From Oscillospiraceae bacterium (GTDB taxonomy: Bacteria > Bacillota > Clostridia > Oscillospirales > Acutalibacteraceae), in assembly GCA_902769255.1 (NCBI GenBank), contig CACXOM010000008.1, positions 1 to 58,897 of the forward strand: 58,897 nucleotides of DNA, given 5' to 3'. Positions 28,425 through 36,958 of the stretch are shown here, in pieces (within the stretch, counting starts at the first letter, position 1; each line of letters starts with the position of its first letter). The notes beneath the pieces are model-generated. The model searched no databases. It saw only the letters and a list, made by a program, of their open reading frames with translations, and was not told the DNA's origin. Position numbers and translations under genes: made by a program.

Positions 28425-29057
28425 TTACGCTTTAACCGAATCAGCGATAGTAACTATACCGCCTTTAGGTCCGGGAATTGCACCCTTAATCGCAATAATG
28501 TTGTTTTCTGCGTCAACCTTAACAACAGAAAGATTTTGAACTGTAACTCTCTCTGTACCGAGGTGACCTGCCATTTTTTTGCCTTTAAATACACGAGATG
28601 GTGTTGAGCAAGCGCCCAAAGAACCTGCGTGTCTTGCATTAGGACCGGTACCGTGTGACATTCTCAAACGGCTGAAATTCCAGCGTTTGATTGCGCCTGC
28701 TGTACCTTTACCTTTTGATGTACCTACTACATCAACTTTGTCGCCTTCAGCGAATGTGTCAGCTTTAATGATATCGCCAACATTTTTATCAGAGATATCA
28801 GCCAATCTGAACTCACGAAGATATTTCTTCGGAGCAACATCGCCTTTTGCGAAGTGACCTTTCATAGGTTTGTTTACTTTGTTTGCTTTCAAATCGGAAA
28901 AGCCGACCTGAATTGCTTCGTAACCATCGTTTTCAATGGTTTTCTTTTGAGAGATAACGCAAGGACCTGCTTCTACAACAGTTACAGGAACTACATTTCC
29001 CTTTTCGTCAAAAAGTTGGGTCATGCCAATCTTTTTACCGATGATAGCTTTTTGCAT
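28425..29057 (-). CDS. rplC: Ribosomal protein uL3
   Basis: Early-binding 23S rRNA protein. The start [20 protein letters not shown] and the conserved loop block [20 protein letters not shown] are present. 210 residues. It follows rpsJ by 76 bases, a gap that holds a short GTTGGC/GCCAAC hairpin near 29083-29098. Confidence 0.97.
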   Translation of the reverse strand: MQKAIIGKKIGMTQLFDEKGNVVPVTVVEAGPCVISQKKTIENDGYEAIQVGFSDLKANKVNKPMKGHFAKGDVAPKKYLREFRLADISDKNVGDIIKADTFAEGDKVDVVGTSKGKGTAGAIKRWNFSRLRMSHGTGPNARHAGSLGACSTPSRVFKGKKMAGHLGTERVTVQNLSVVKVDAENNIIAIKGAIPGPKGGIVTIADSVKA

Positions 29058-29133
29058 ATCTATTTTTCCTCCTTGTGGTTATTGGTTGGCCATAAGCCAA
29101 CATGACCTTGTAAGCGTTGAACCTTCTTATATA

Positions 29134-29442
29134 TTAAAGGTTAATTTCAATATCAACGCCGGCAGGTAATTCAAGGCTTTGTAAAGCCTCAACAGTCTTG
29201 TTAGACGGACGAAGAATGTCAATCAATCTTTTGTGAGTTCTTGTTTCAAATTGCTCACGGCTGTCTTTATATTTATGAACAGCACGAAGGATTGTAACAA
29301 CTTCTTTTTGAGTCGGCAACGGAATAGGACCTGAAACTCTGGCACCTGTTCTCTTTGCTGTTTCAACGATTTTTTCAGCTGACTTGTCAACTAAAACATG
29401 GTCGTAACTCTTAATTCTAATACGAATTTTTTCTTTTGCCAT
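29134..29442 (-). CDS. rpsJ: Ribosomal protein uS10
   Basis: First gene of the operon. S10 is a small-subunit head protein that also joins transcription antitermination complexes as NusE. The blocks [20 protein letters not shown] and [19 protein letters not shown] are intact in 102 residues. TAGGAGGCG lies upstream of the ATG. A long structured leader separates it from its promoter. Confidence 0.97.
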   Translation of the reverse strand: MAKEKIRIRIKSYDHVLVDKSAEKIVETAKRTGARVSGPIPLPTQKEVVTILRAVHKYKDSREQFETRTHKRLIDILRPSNKTVEALQSLELPAGVDIEINL

Positions 29443-29745
29443 TTGACTGAACGCCTCCTAAAATAGTTTTTTGGGGCGGGCATTAAATTTACTGTTACCC
29501 CTTGCCGCGTGTTTCACATCTTTACAATATAAAACCGGAAACCAACACACCTCGTGTTGTTCCGGGTACGGCAAAAATTCTTTCAGCGCCCCATTCACAA
29601 GACCTAATCGCCTTGTAATAAAGACGGAAGAACATACTTATAACAGTATTAATCGCCCGGTTTAAAATCGGACATACTCTGCGGAAATTCCCCACCTCAA
29701 ACGGTGGCCACCTCCCGCTTCATCGCATGTTTTCGCACATTCGTG
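29443..29745 (-). ncRNA. Structured 5' leader of the S10 ribosomal operon
   Basis: Between the promoter and rpsJ lie about 300 untranslated bases with strong nested pairing. The outer stem is GGGGCG/CGCCCC (29473-29478 with 29587-29592). Inside it is TTGCCG/CGGCAA (29502-29507 with 29569-29574). Innermost is a CCGGAA plus CAACAC hairpin with its inverse (29535-29548 with 29554-29565). An ACAAG/CTTGT hairpin (29597-29616) and the palindrome GGTGGCCACC (29703-29712) are also present. The position suggests a ribosomal-protein or antitermination leader. No known family could be assigned by eye. Confidence 0.6.
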
Positions 29746-29752
29746 CCTTATA

Positions 29753-29781
29753 ATAATACCATAAAGCCGATATTTATGCAA
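29753..29781 (-). promoter_or_regulatory. Promoter of the S10-spc-alpha operon
   Basis: TTGCAT and TATTAT are separated by 17 bases on the minus strand, about 310 bases before rpsJ. It is the only good promoter found in front of the cluster, and it implies one transcript of more than 15 kb unless internal promoters exist. Confidence 0.65.
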
Positions 29782-29885
29782 GAATTTTTTTATTTTTGTA
29801 AAAAATTCTAAAAAAATTATAATTATGTAACCAAGTCTTACCTTGTTTTTGGTATATTCGCACAAAAATACCGCTTAAAACCGCA

Positions 29886-29915
29886 AAAAATCCCGATTTT
29901 TCAATCGGGATTTTT
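29886..29915. terminator. Terminator after ackA
   Basis: A 13-base perfect stem (AAAAATCCCGATT and its inverse) with a 4-base loop lies 17 bases after the ackA stop. A-runs and T-runs flank it, so it can act on both strands, but only ackA reads into it. Confidence 0.85.
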
Positions 29916-29931
29916 ATTTGTTTTTCAAAAA

Positions 29932-31134
29932 TTAGAGAGATTCAACAATTTTTTGTGTATCTTCAGCGATTACCATTTCTTCATCGGTAGCGAGAACATA
30001 AACTTTAACGCTTGAATCAGCAGTTGAAATTTCGCCCTCTTTGCCGTGAACATATTCTTCATTTTTCGCTTTGTCATATTTAACGCCCAAAAATGCTAAT
30101 TGGTCGCAAACATATTCACGAATAAACGGATTGTTTTCGCCTAAACCGCCTGTAAATGCGATTGCGTCAACACCGCCGAGCGCCGCAATATAAGAACCTA
30201 CGATTTTAGCAACTTGATATTTCAAAATATTTCTTGCCAAAATTGCTCGCTCGTTGCCTGCATCGGCAGCGGCTTCAACATCACGGTTGTCGCTTGATAC
30301 GCCCGAAACGCCCAAGAAACCTGATTTTTTATTCATAATGGTATCCATTTCGCTCGGAGTCAAATTCTCTTTTTCCATAATATAAGTAATTGCGCTTGGG
30401 TCAACCGCACCGCAACGAGTACCCATCATAAAACCGTCAAGCGGAGTCAAGCCCATTGAAGTGTCAATACATTTGCCGTCTTTAACAGCGGTGATTGAAG
30501 AACCGTTGCCCAAGTGGCATGTAATTATTTTTGAAGGTGTGCCTACGCCGAACTCGTTAATAACACGACCGCTGATAAATCTGTGCGAAGTGCCGTGAGC
30601 ACCGTATCTTCTTACTGCATATTTTTCATAATATTCATAAGGAAGCGGGAAAATATAAGCATAGTCAGGCATTGTTGAGTGGAAAGAAGTATCAAAAACA
30701 ACAACCTGCGGAACTGAGTCGCCCAAAGTTTCGATACAAGCACGAATACCTTGAACATGAGCAGGATTGTGAAGCGGAGCCAAAGCACCTAACTCTTCGA
30801 TTTTTTGAATAACATCTTCGGTAACAAGGCAAGACTCTTTAAAAATTGCGCCACCTTGCACTATTCTGTGACCTACTGCCGAAATTTCCGACAAATCGTC
30901 AATAACTTTTGTTTCACCGCTTGTCATCCATTCAATAACAGTTTTAAAAGCGGTTGTGTGGTCTGGCATTGGAATTTCAGCCTCAAATTTAGAACCGTCC
31001 GGTTTTTTGAGCGTAATATTTCCCCCGATACCGATACGCTCGCAAAGACCTTTTACGATAACGCTTTTATCTGCCATATCAATAAGTTGATATTTCAAAG
31101 ATGAACTGCCGGCATTAACAATAAAAATTTTCAT
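29932..31134 (-). CDS. ackA: Acetate kinase
   Basis: Interconverts acetyl phosphate + ADP and acetate + ATP, the ATP-yielding step of acetate fermentation (EC 2.7.2.1). The start KIFIVNAGSSSLKYQLID (phosphate-binding Asn and Ser), the VGHRIVQGG block near residue 88, the HLGNGSS loop near residue 208 and the C-terminal AFTGGLGENN are all present. 400 residues is the normal length. AAGGA precedes the ATG. No pta gene lies next to it, unlike many relatives. It has its own promoter and terminator. Confidence 0.97.
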   Translation of the reverse strand: MKIFIVNAGSSSLKYQLIDMADKSVIVKGLCERIGIGGNITLKKPDGSKFEAEIPMPDHTTAFKTVIEWMTSGETKVIDDLSEISAVGHRIVQGGAIFKESCLVTEDVIQKIEELGALAPLHNPAHVQGIRACIETLGDSVPQVVVFDTSFHSTMPDYAYIFPLPYEYYEKYAVRRYGAHGTSHRFISGRVINEFGVGTPSKIITCHLGNGSSITAVKDGKCIDTSMGLTPLDGFMMGTRCGAVDPSAITYIMEKENLTPSEMDTIMNKKSGFLGVSGVSSDNRDVEAAADAGNERAILARNILKYQVAKIVGSYIAALGGVDAIAFTGGLGENNPFIREYVCDQLAFLGVKYDKAKNEEYVHGKEGEISTADSSVKVYVLATDEEMVIAEDTQKIVESL

Positions 31135-31171
31135 TATAAAATATCCTTCCTATAATTTTTCTAACAGAATA

Positions 31172-31200
31172 ATTATACTACAACATTTAATAAATATCAA
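31172..31200 (-). promoter_or_regulatory. Promoter of ackA
   Basis: TTGATA, 17 bases, TATAAT on the minus strand, about 35 bases before the ackA ATG. It stands back to back with the promoter of the Xre gene, only 21 bases away, so the two could be coregulated. Confidence 0.7.
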
Positions 31201-31221
31201 TATTTTTTTATTTTTTAACAG

Positions 31222-31250
31222 TTGACATTCATTAAAAACACCCTTATACT
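31222..31250 (+). promoter_or_regulatory. Promoter of the Xre regulator
   Basis: TTGACA, 17 bases, TATACT, directed toward the small regulator at 31269, with the predicted start point only about 10 bases before the ATG region. Confidence 0.7.
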
Positions 31251-31268
31251 GATTTTAGAGGTGTTGTT

Positions 31269-31502
31269 ATGATAGATTTTAACGAGAAAGCGGTAGGCGA
31301 AACTATTAAACAAATCAGAAACGAACGAGGAATAACGCAAGAGGTTTTAAGCGGACTTGCGGGGCTCGGTCGCTCTCATATTGCTATGATTGAAAACAAC
31401 AAAAAGCAAGCGAATTTTAAAACACTTTGGCAAATAGCAAACGCTTTTAATATTAAACCGAGCGATTTAGTAAAAAGAATAGAACAAAATGCAGAAAAAT
31501 AA
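31269..31502 (+). CDS. Xre-family helix-turn-helix regulator
   Basis: A 77-residue single-domain protein with the Cro/C1 fold: helix 2-3 region ITQEVLSGLAGLGRSHIAMIE, written here as ITQEVLSGLAGL then GRSHIAMIE, followed by NFKTLWQIANAFNIKPSDLV. There is no ligand or dimerisation domain. AGAGGTG precedes the ATG. It is divergent from ackA and may bind the short region between the two promoters (inference). Such small Xre proteins also occur as phage or plasmid remnants, but no phage gene is nearby. Confidence 0.82.
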   Translation: MIDFNEKAVGETIKQIRNERGITQEVLSGLAGLGRSHIAMIENNKKQANFKTLWQIANAFNIKPSDLVKRIEQNAEK

Positions 31503-31528
31503 GCCTTGACTGATTTTGTCAAGGCTTT
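31502..31528. terminator. Shared terminator between xre and the M24 peptidase
   Basis: AAGCCTTGAC and GTCAAGGCTT form a perfect 10-base stem with a T-rich tail, overlapping the xre stop codon. It is also placed to end the coaX-ECF-peptidase transcript from the right. Confidence 0.8.
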
Positions 31529-31532
31529 TATT

Positions 31533-32597
31533 TTATAAAATAATCAATTCTTTTTTTGATTTTGTGAAATTGTAATAACCGTCATCGGTTACCATAAGCA
31601 TATCTTCAATTCTAACGCCGAATTTATCTTGTAAATAAATGCCCGGCTCGTTTGTTATTATCATTCCGCTTTTTAAAACCGTGTCGCTTCTTGATGAAAC
31701 AGTCGGGTTTTCGTGAATATCAAGACCGACACCGTGGCCGAGCGCATGACCGAAACAGCCCTCATAACCGCTTTTGTTAATAAAGTCACGAGCCGCAAAA
31801 TCAACATCGCTCGCCTTTACACCGCTTTTGATTTTTTCAAAAGCCTTTTTTTGCGCTAACAAAACGGTATTATAAATCTTTTTCATCTCATCACTCGGCT
31901 GACCGAGCGCAACCGTTCTTGTCATATCGGAGCAATAACCGTTTACCTTACAGCCGATATCCATAGTAATAAAATCGCCTTTTTGCAAAAGTTTATCGCT
32001 TGGAATGCCGTGAGGAAGCGAAGTGTTTTTGCCCGAAATTGTAATAAGGTCAAACGACACACCCTGCGCACCGCTTTTTCGCATAAAAAACTCAATTTCA
32101 AGCGCCAAATCTTTTTCGCTAACACCCTCTTTAATAAAAGAAAGAATATGTGAAAAAGCATCGTCTGTAATTTTTTGTGCTTTTTTTATTTGCGAAATTT
32201 CATATTCATTTTTAATAACACGCAAATTAGCGATTATTTCATCAAGCGTATTTTCATTTGATAGAAATTCGGTTATTTTTTTGAAAAATTCAAATTTTGA
32301 AACGGTTTGATATTTTGTTTCAACAAGCAGTTTTTGAGCGACTTCTTTTTCAAGAACATTTTTAATATCTTCTTTTAAATTGTCTTGCAAAATAACGAAA
32401 ACATCACTTGAGTTTAAATTCCTTTGAGCCGTTTCAATATAACGAAAATCGGTTATAAAATAAGCGTTTTTGTTTGATACTAACAAATAGCCCGTATCAA
32501 TATCAAATTCTAAAAAATATCTTAAATTTTTTTCGTTTTCAATTAAGCAAACCGAACCCTCTTGGATTCGGTTTTGCAATTTTTTTAAATTTAACAT
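31533..32597 (-). CDS. pepP: Xaa-Pro aminopeptidase/dipeptidase (peptidase M24B)
   Basis: Cleaves N-terminal residues preceding proline. The creatinase-type N-terminal domain covers about 1-120. The M24 metal ligands are visible: two Asp in TMDIGCKVNGYCSDMTR, the His of GHALGHGVGLDIHENP, Glu of ITNEPGIY and Glu of VRIEDMLMVT. 354 residues fits PepP/YqhT-type enzymes. Its start touches the stop of the ECF S-component gene, so the three genes coaX, ECF S and this peptidase form one operon. Whether it is an aminopeptidase or a dipeptidase cannot be told. Confidence 0.88.
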   Translation of the reverse strand: MLNLKKLQNRIQEGSVCLIENEKNLRYFLEFDIDTGYLLVSNKNAYFITDFRYIETAQRNLNSSDVFVILQDNLKEDIKNVLEKEVAQKLLVETKYQTVSKFEFFKKITEFLSNENTLDEIIANLRVIKNEYEISQIKKAQKITDDAFSHILSFIKEGVSEKDLALEIEFFMRKSGAQGVSFDLITISGKNTSLPHGIPSDKLLQKGDFITMDIGCKVNGYCSDMTRTVALGQPSDEMKKIYNTVLLAQKKAFEKIKSGVKASDVDFAARDFINKSGYEGCFGHALGHGVGLDIHENPTVSSRSDTVLKSGMIITNEPGIYLQDKFGVRIEDMLMVTDDGYYNFTKSKKELIIL

Positions 32598-33226
32598 TAA
32601 ATTTTTCCTTTTCCGACCGATTTAATGAACGAATAAATTGCCGGAGTTAAAACTGCGTTGACTAAAAATTCAACTACAAAATTAATGCCCGAAAGAGTTA
32701 ATATTACAAAACTAATAATATTTCCCGAAACATCAACGCCGGCTAATGATTGCATTGTAAGTGTAAGTTCGTCAGAAAGAACAAAAATCATTGCAAGCAC
32801 AAACACGCCTGTGTTTATTACAGGAGCCGCAAGTGCTGCCAAAATAACTGCTAAATACTGATTTTTATTCTTTAAACCTTTATAAATTAAGGCTGGAATT
32901 AAACCTGCCAAAGTTGCTTTTAAAAAGCAAACTATTGCAGTTAAAACCGCACCTTTTGTTCCTGTGTTGTGAAGTAAAAATGAAGTAAAAGGGTCTGCGC
33001 CTGTAAGCCCGTTAATAAATGTTACCAAACCAAATGAAAAGCCTAAAATTGTTCCGCCGAGCGGTCCTATTAATGCACCGCCAATAACTATTGGAACAAG
33101 TACCAAACTAAAACTTACACCGCTGACTGTTATACCGCCTAAAAACAATTGCACCAAAACAACTATTGCTATAAAAATAGCGGTTAATGCTAACTTTTGA
33201 ACTGATTTATTACTTCTTTGTGTCAT
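32597..33226 (-). CDS. ECF transporter substrate-binding (S) component, possibly pantothenate
   Basis: A 209-residue membrane protein with six hydrophobic segments and the pattern of ECF S components, including an Ala-rich helix 1 (KLALTAIFIAIVVLVQLF) that contacts the EcfT module. It lies directly after coaX, the pantothenate kinase gene, which suggests pantothenate as substrate (a PanT-like role; inference from context only). The EcfA/EcfA'/EcfT module is not in this window. An AGGAGG-like site precedes the ATG. Confidence 0.75.
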   Translation of the reverse strand: MTQRSNKSVQKLALTAIFIAIVVLVQLFLGGITVSGVSFSLVLVPIVIGGALIGPLGGTILGFSFGLVTFINGLTGADPFTSFLLHNTGTKGAVLTAIVCFLKATLAGLIPALIYKGLKNKNQYLAVILAALAAPVINTGVFVLAMIFVLSDELTLTMQSLAGVDVSGNIISFVILTLSGINFVVEFLVNAVLTPAIYSFIKSVGKGKI

Positions 33227-33280
33227 AAAAAATTACCTCCTGATGTTGTTCATTTTAAAAATGATACAACTCTGATTAAA

Positions 33281-34048
33281 TTATTTTTTGTTTTTTTCGT
33301 AAATTAATTTTAAGCCGTCAAGCAAAAGATAGTCGTTAATTTCAATATCTCTTTTGCAGTTTTTAACGACTTCGCCGGCGAGTCCGCCTGTGGCAACAAC
33401 AGTTACCTTTTCGCCGAGTTCTTCTTCAATTCTCAAAATCAGCCCTTCAACCATACAAGCCGTGCCTATTACAAGGCCTGCTTTCATGCTGTCGATTGAA
33501 TTTTTGCCTATTACCGATTTCGGCGTTTCGAGCGAAATACCCGGAAGTTGAGAGGTTTTGGAAGTAAGCGCCTCAAGCGAAATACCGAGTCCCGCACAAA
33601 TAGGCCCGCCTAAAAATGAACCTTCTTTGTCAACAACGCTTATTGTTGTTGCCGTGCCTAAATCAAGAATTACCAAAGGCAAAGGGTACTTATTAATTGC
33701 GGCAACCGCTCCTACAGCCAAATCGGCGCCAAGTTGCGCAGGGTTGTCGATTTTAATATTAAGTCCCGTTTTAACGCCCGGACCTACAAATAAAGGCTCC
33801 TCAATCCCGATAAGTCCGCAAGCCTTTTTAAATGCACGAGATAATGCAGGAACAACGCTTGAAACAATACATCCGTTAAGGTCTTCGGCTTTGATTTTGT
33901 GAAGCCACAAAATTGTCATAATTTCAACAGCATATTGTTCGCCTGTTTTATTAGTTTGTGTTGAAATTCTTGCGGTCATTTTCTTTTCATCGCCGTCAAA
34001 AACTCCCAAGGTGATGTTTGTATTGCCAATATCAATGACTAATAACAC
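33281..34048 (-). CDS. coaX: Type III pantothenate kinase
   Basis: Phosphorylates pantothenate in the first step of coenzyme A synthesis (EC 2.7.1.33). The ASKHA-fold motifs are present: DIGNTNITLGVFDG at the start, GADLAVGAVAA with the catalytic Asp near 108, ILDLGTATTISVVD near 127 and ATGGLAGEV near 221. 255 residues. AGGAGGAGG precedes the ATG. It leads the operon coaX-ECF S-peptidase. Confidence 0.95.
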   Translation of the reverse strand: MLLVIDIGNTNITLGVFDGDEKKMTARISTQTNKTGEQYAVEIMTILWLHKIKAEDLNGCIVSSVVPALSRAFKKACGLIGIEEPLFVGPGVKTGLNIKIDNPAQLGADLAVGAVAAINKYPLPLVILDLGTATTISVVDKEGSFLGGPICAGLGISLEALTSKTSQLPGISLETPKSVIGKNSIDSMKAGLVIGTACMVEGLILRIEEELGEKVTVVATGGLAGEVVKNCKRDIEINDYLLLDGLKLIYEKNKK

Positions 34049-34077
34049 TTTTCCTCCTCCTTTCTTAAATATTCTTT

Positions 34078-34106
34078 ATTATACCACTTTTATTAAAAAA
34101 TGTAAA
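34078..34106 (-). promoter_or_regulatory. Promoter of the coaX operon
   Basis: TTTACA, 17 bases, TATAAT on the minus strand, about 30 bases before coaX. It starts directly after the terminator of the pyruvyl transferase gene. Confidence 0.75.
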
Positions 34107-34110
34107 GAAA

Positions 34111-34140
34111 AAGGCTTGAAAATTAATTTTCAAGCCTTTA
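34111..34140 (-). terminator. Terminator overlapping the end of the pyruvyl transferase gene
   Basis: AAAGGCTTGAAAATT and its inverse form a perfect stem of about 14 bases. The last codons (Lys-Ala-stop) are inside the stem, and an A/T-rich run follows. Confidence 0.8.
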
Positions 34141-35335
34141 AATTATTTTTTCTTCGTCTTAAAGCAAAAACAATGTTGCTGTAAAATGCACGAATTTTCA
34201 AAACAAATCTAACCGAACGGCAGTTTAAAAGATTTTTATCTCTTTGAGAGATTTTTTGCAAACTCGCAATTTCTTTTTCATATCTTTTAATTTCTCGTTT
34301 TAACCCGTTAATTTCACCTAAATCAATTTGGCTTTCAATGTGAAAACTGTGAAGAGTTTGTTTCATAGTTTTATTTTGCCATTTCATTAATTCATCTTCG
34401 CTATAAGTTGTTCTTACAAGTTCACTTGCTTTTCTGGTTTCTTTTTTAGCTTTTTCTAAAAAATCTTTTATTAATTTTTCAAGATTTTCCCTGACAGGTT
34501 TATAAGTATCAGGATTTTTAGGTGGATTTAAAATAAAATCGTCAAACTCGCCTTTAGCAACCTGCTCAACAAAAGCATGGTGAATATAATCACGATAAGG
34601 ATTAAATCTAACTGAAGTAAAACTGTCACGAACAAGCAAAACGGGTGTTTCAAGAGCCAAACAAGGCAAGGCGCAATGAAGTCTGAATGTTATAACGCAT
34701 TTTGCGTTTTGATAAATTTCTAAATATTTTTCGACTTCTGCTTTTCTTGTTTCCCAAGAAAGATTGGTTGAAGGTTCGGGGCGTGTAGGAGGCAAAATAA
34801 TTAAATCAATGTTTGTTCCCTCAAGCACTATTTTAACTCTTTTTTCAACCTTTTTAGCAACGCCCACAAGAACGACGTATTCTCTTTCAGGTTTTGGCAA
34901 ATCACGCCTTTTTAGAGTCAACGCAATACAACCCGAATAATAATTCTTAATTCCGAGTTCATTTAATCTGTCTTGAGTATAATAATCACGACAGCCGATA
35001 GGCTCATATTTTTTTAAATACTCAAAACCGGGACCGTTTGAAATATATTCCCATTTTGAAGGCATACCTCTCGGTCTGCCCCTTTGAATATCGTTATAAT
35101 GCATACCTATCCACATAGGGTATACATATTTTGATGGAGGCCAGTTCCATTTTTGCCACATATACCAAGCGCTCATAATCGTAGCAACCGGCTCGTCATC
35201 TGCCGATTTAAAAGAGTCAAGCTCCTCAATATCAACCTGATAGTCAACCGATGGTAACCAGCACGCAGCAGCATAAGACTGAACATCATCACCAATATTT
35301 TTAGTAGTTTTTCGCCAAAGAATTCCGTATTTCAT
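34130..35335 (-). CDS. Polysaccharide pyruvyl transferase family protein
   Basis: The 401-residue protein fits the PF04230 family, whose members add pyruvate ketals to surface polysaccharides. The start YGILWRKTTKNIGDDVQS, with the GDD element, matches, and TFRLHCALPCLALETPVLLV near residue 215-235 is the usual His-containing core block. A coiled-coil-like stretch near 335-370 precedes a basic C-terminus. There is no clear Shine-Dalgarno sequence before the ATG (only TAAGA), so translation may be weak. No other polysaccharide genes adjoin it, so the acceptor is unknown. Confidence 0.8.
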   Translation of the reverse strand: MKYGILWRKTTKNIGDDVQSYAAACWLPSVDYQVDIEELDSFKSADDEPVATIMSAWYMWQKWNWPPSKYVYPMWIGMHYNDIQRGRPRGMPSKWEYISNGPGFEYLKKYEPIGCRDYYTQDRLNELGIKNYYSGCIALTLKRRDLPKPEREYVVLVGVAKKVEKRVKIVLEGTNIDLIILPPTRPEPSTNLSWETRKAEVEKYLEIYQNAKCVITFRLHCALPCLALETPVLLVRDSFTSVRFNPYRDYIHHAFVEQVAKGEFDDFILNPPKNPDTYKPVRENLEKLIKDFLEKAKKETRKASELVRTTYSEDELMKWQNKTMKQTLHSFHIESQIDLGEINGLKREIKRYEKEIASLQKISQRDKNLLNCRSVRFVLKIRAFYSNIVFALRRRKNNLKA

Positions 35336-35507
35336 AGTTTTTTATCTTACTTTAGAGAGGTGTATATCAAACTTTTTACCACTTATATGGTAATTCACAA
35401 TATTGATATAAATATGTATTTTTGTCATTATTAATAAATTTATTTTTTTATGACAAAAAAGGCTTGTTTTTCCTTTAAAAGTAAATTTTTTAACCAAAAA
35501 CTTTTTA

Positions 35508-35536
35508 TTGCAAGGAAAAGCATAGTTTAATATTAT
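35508..35536 (+). promoter_or_regulatory. Promoter of the MecA-like gene
   Basis: TTGCAA, 17 bases, TATTAT, ending about 20 bases before the TTG start at 35557. The preceding 35336-35507 stretch holds nothing recognisable beyond A/T-rich sequence. Confidence 0.65.
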
Positions 35537-35556
35537 ATAAATAGGAAGTGATTTTT

Positions 35557-36108
35557 TTGATTATTGATATGATAGATAATTTGCGACTGAAAGTTGAGCT
35601 TAGCAATGAAGATATGCAAAATTTAGAGATAAGGCGTTCCTCGTTTTTAGAAAAAAGCGAGCGTGCAAAGCTTGTTTTAAAATCAATTTTAAAACAAGCC
35701 GCCGAGCAAACGGGTTTTGATGTTTTTTCTTCGCACCTGTTAGTAGAGATTTTCCCAATGGCAAACGAGGGGTGCTTAATGCTTTTTACCCGCTCACCAA
35801 AGAAACCGAAAATTAGATATAAATTAGTTAAAAACACGCAAAACTACATTTTTTTGTTTGATGAAATTGAAAACTTTTTCGCCTTTTGTGAAAAAGCGAA
35901 TTTTAATGATTTTAAAGAAGAAAATTCTCTTTATTTATTTAAAGAAAAATATTATTTTTCTTTCACGCTAAACAAAAAATTTGCCGAACAATATAAACTG
36001 CTTATTTCGGAATTTTCTGCAAAACAAGTAAGCATAAACCCCTCATTTTTAAAAGAACACGCCACTTTGCTTTCTAATAATATTATTACAAAAATAAAAA
36101 TCCGCTAA
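35557..36108 (+). CDS. MecA-like ClpC adaptor protein
   Basis: MecA proteins deliver substrates to the ClpCP protease. The N-terminal domain alignment is good: IIDMIDNLRLKVELSNEDM, then the SFLEKSERAKLVLKSILKQA helices and EIFPMANEGCLMLFTR. The C-terminal domain (about 85-180) is present but divergent. The start chosen is TTG 35557, because AGGAAGTGA lies five bases upstream and it places the first residues in line with the family; an in-frame GTG at 35548 lies within that site. 184 residues. It stands alone. Substrates are unknown. Confidence 0.75.
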   Translation: MIIDMIDNLRLKVELSNEDMQNLEIRRSSFLEKSERAKLVLKSILKQAAEQTGFDVFSSHLLVEIFPMANEGCLMLFTRSPKKPKIRYKLVKNTQNYIFLFDEIENFFAFCEKANFNDFKEENSLYLFKEKYYFSFTLNKKFAEQYKLLISEFSAKQVSINPSFLKEHATLLSNNIITKIKIR

Positions 36109-36121
36109 ATTAGCGGATTTT
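36097..36121. terminator. Shared bidirectional terminator, MecA-like gene and thioesterase
   Basis: AAAATCCGCTA and TAGCGGATTTT form a perfect 11-base stem with a 3-base loop. Both convergent genes have their stop codons inside it. Confidence 0.85.
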
Positions 36122-36836
36122 ACTTTATATTGGCTCTAAAACAAATGTCTTCTCCAACGATTCCTTGAATAAAAGTTTCGCCGTTTTCTTGAGCGGTTTC
36201 AATAATAATTTTTTCACCGAGTTTTGCCTCTTTAACAAAATCGATTGAAAATTCTTTTACATTTGCCGACAAATCAGTGTTTATATAATCTACCGCAAAA
36301 TCGGCGTAAAAAGCGTTGTTTAAATGCTCGTTTGAATCAAGCATAGAATAAAAAATTTCTCTTTGCGCTACTTCTTGCATAGTTTTAGGCAGTCTTAATT
36401 TTTTCGGATTTTCAATCGAAATTGTTTCACTTCCCTGTGGAATATCATACTCAAACGCATCGGGTTTTAAAAGTTTATGCTCTTTCGCATCAACCAAAAC
36501 GAAACAAGAAACCGCTTCAATAATAAGTTCGCCGTTTCCATCAAACCACTTGTAAGCCCTGAAAAATTTTAACCCCTTAACCTCTTTCGACCAAGTGGTA
36601 ATTGTAACGTTTTCACCGCTTTTTGGCGTGCGATGAATTTTTACATTCATATTTACAACAACAAAAACGGTGTTTTTTGATTTGATTGTTTCATAATCAA
36701 GCCCAAAATAATCGGCTAAATGCCTCTCGCCTGCTTCCATTTGATATTTAAGCACCGAAGAAAGCCTTACTTTGCTTTGCGGTCCCACATCAAAAGTACC
36801 TATTTTAAACTTATAATTGTAAACGCTTTTGTCCAT
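36120..36836 (-). CDS. Acyl-ACP thioesterase
   Basis: Releases free fatty acids from acyl-ACP (PF01643 family, double hot-dog fold). The first hot-dog domain has LSSVLKYQMEAGERHLADYF and the second has MLDSNEHLNNAFYADFAVDY, where the Asn and His are the usual catalytic pair. 238 residues is the bacterial length. It has its own promoter, divergent from the DegT gene. In gut Clostridia such enzymes are thought to adjust membrane or secreted fatty acids; the chain length cannot be inferred. Confidence 0.88.
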   Translation of the reverse strand: MDKSVYNYKFKIGTFDVGPQSKVRLSSVLKYQMEAGERHLADYFGLDYETIKSKNTVFVVVNMNVKIHRTPKSGENVTITTWSKEVKGLKFFRAYKWFDGNGELIIEAVSCFVLVDAKEHKLLKPDAFEYDIPQGSETISIENPKKLRLPKTMQEVAQREIFYSMLDSNEHLNNAFYADFAVDYINTDLSANVKEFSIDFVKEAKLGEKIIIETAQENGETFIQGIVGEDICFRANIK

Positions 36837-36865
36837 TGAACTTCCTCTTTTCTTATTGCATTTAT

Positions 36866-36894
36866 ATTATAACCGCAAAAAAACAAAATGTAAA
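36866..36894 (-). promoter_or_regulatory. Promoter of the acyl-ACP thioesterase
   Basis: TTTACA, 17 bases, TATAAT on the minus strand, 30 bases before the ATG. It lies three bases from the divergent promoter of the DegT gene. Confidence 0.75.
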
Positions 36895-36896
36895 GA

Positions 36897-36925
36897 TTGA
36901 TTTTTAAATAAATTAGAGTTATAAT
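36897..36925 (+). promoter_or_regulatory. Promoter of the DegT-queH operon
   Basis: TTGATT, 17 bases, TATAAT, about 35 bases before the ATG at 36959. Confidence 0.75.
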
Positions 36926-36958
36926 AAGGAAAACATTGAATTTTTCAAGGAGAAATTT

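Noticed and set aside
29662-29865. 67-codon frame in the S10 leader, minus strand
   Set aside because: It starts upstream of the predicted transcription start, covers the promoter and has no ribosome binding site or homology. The region is better explained as promoter plus structured leader.
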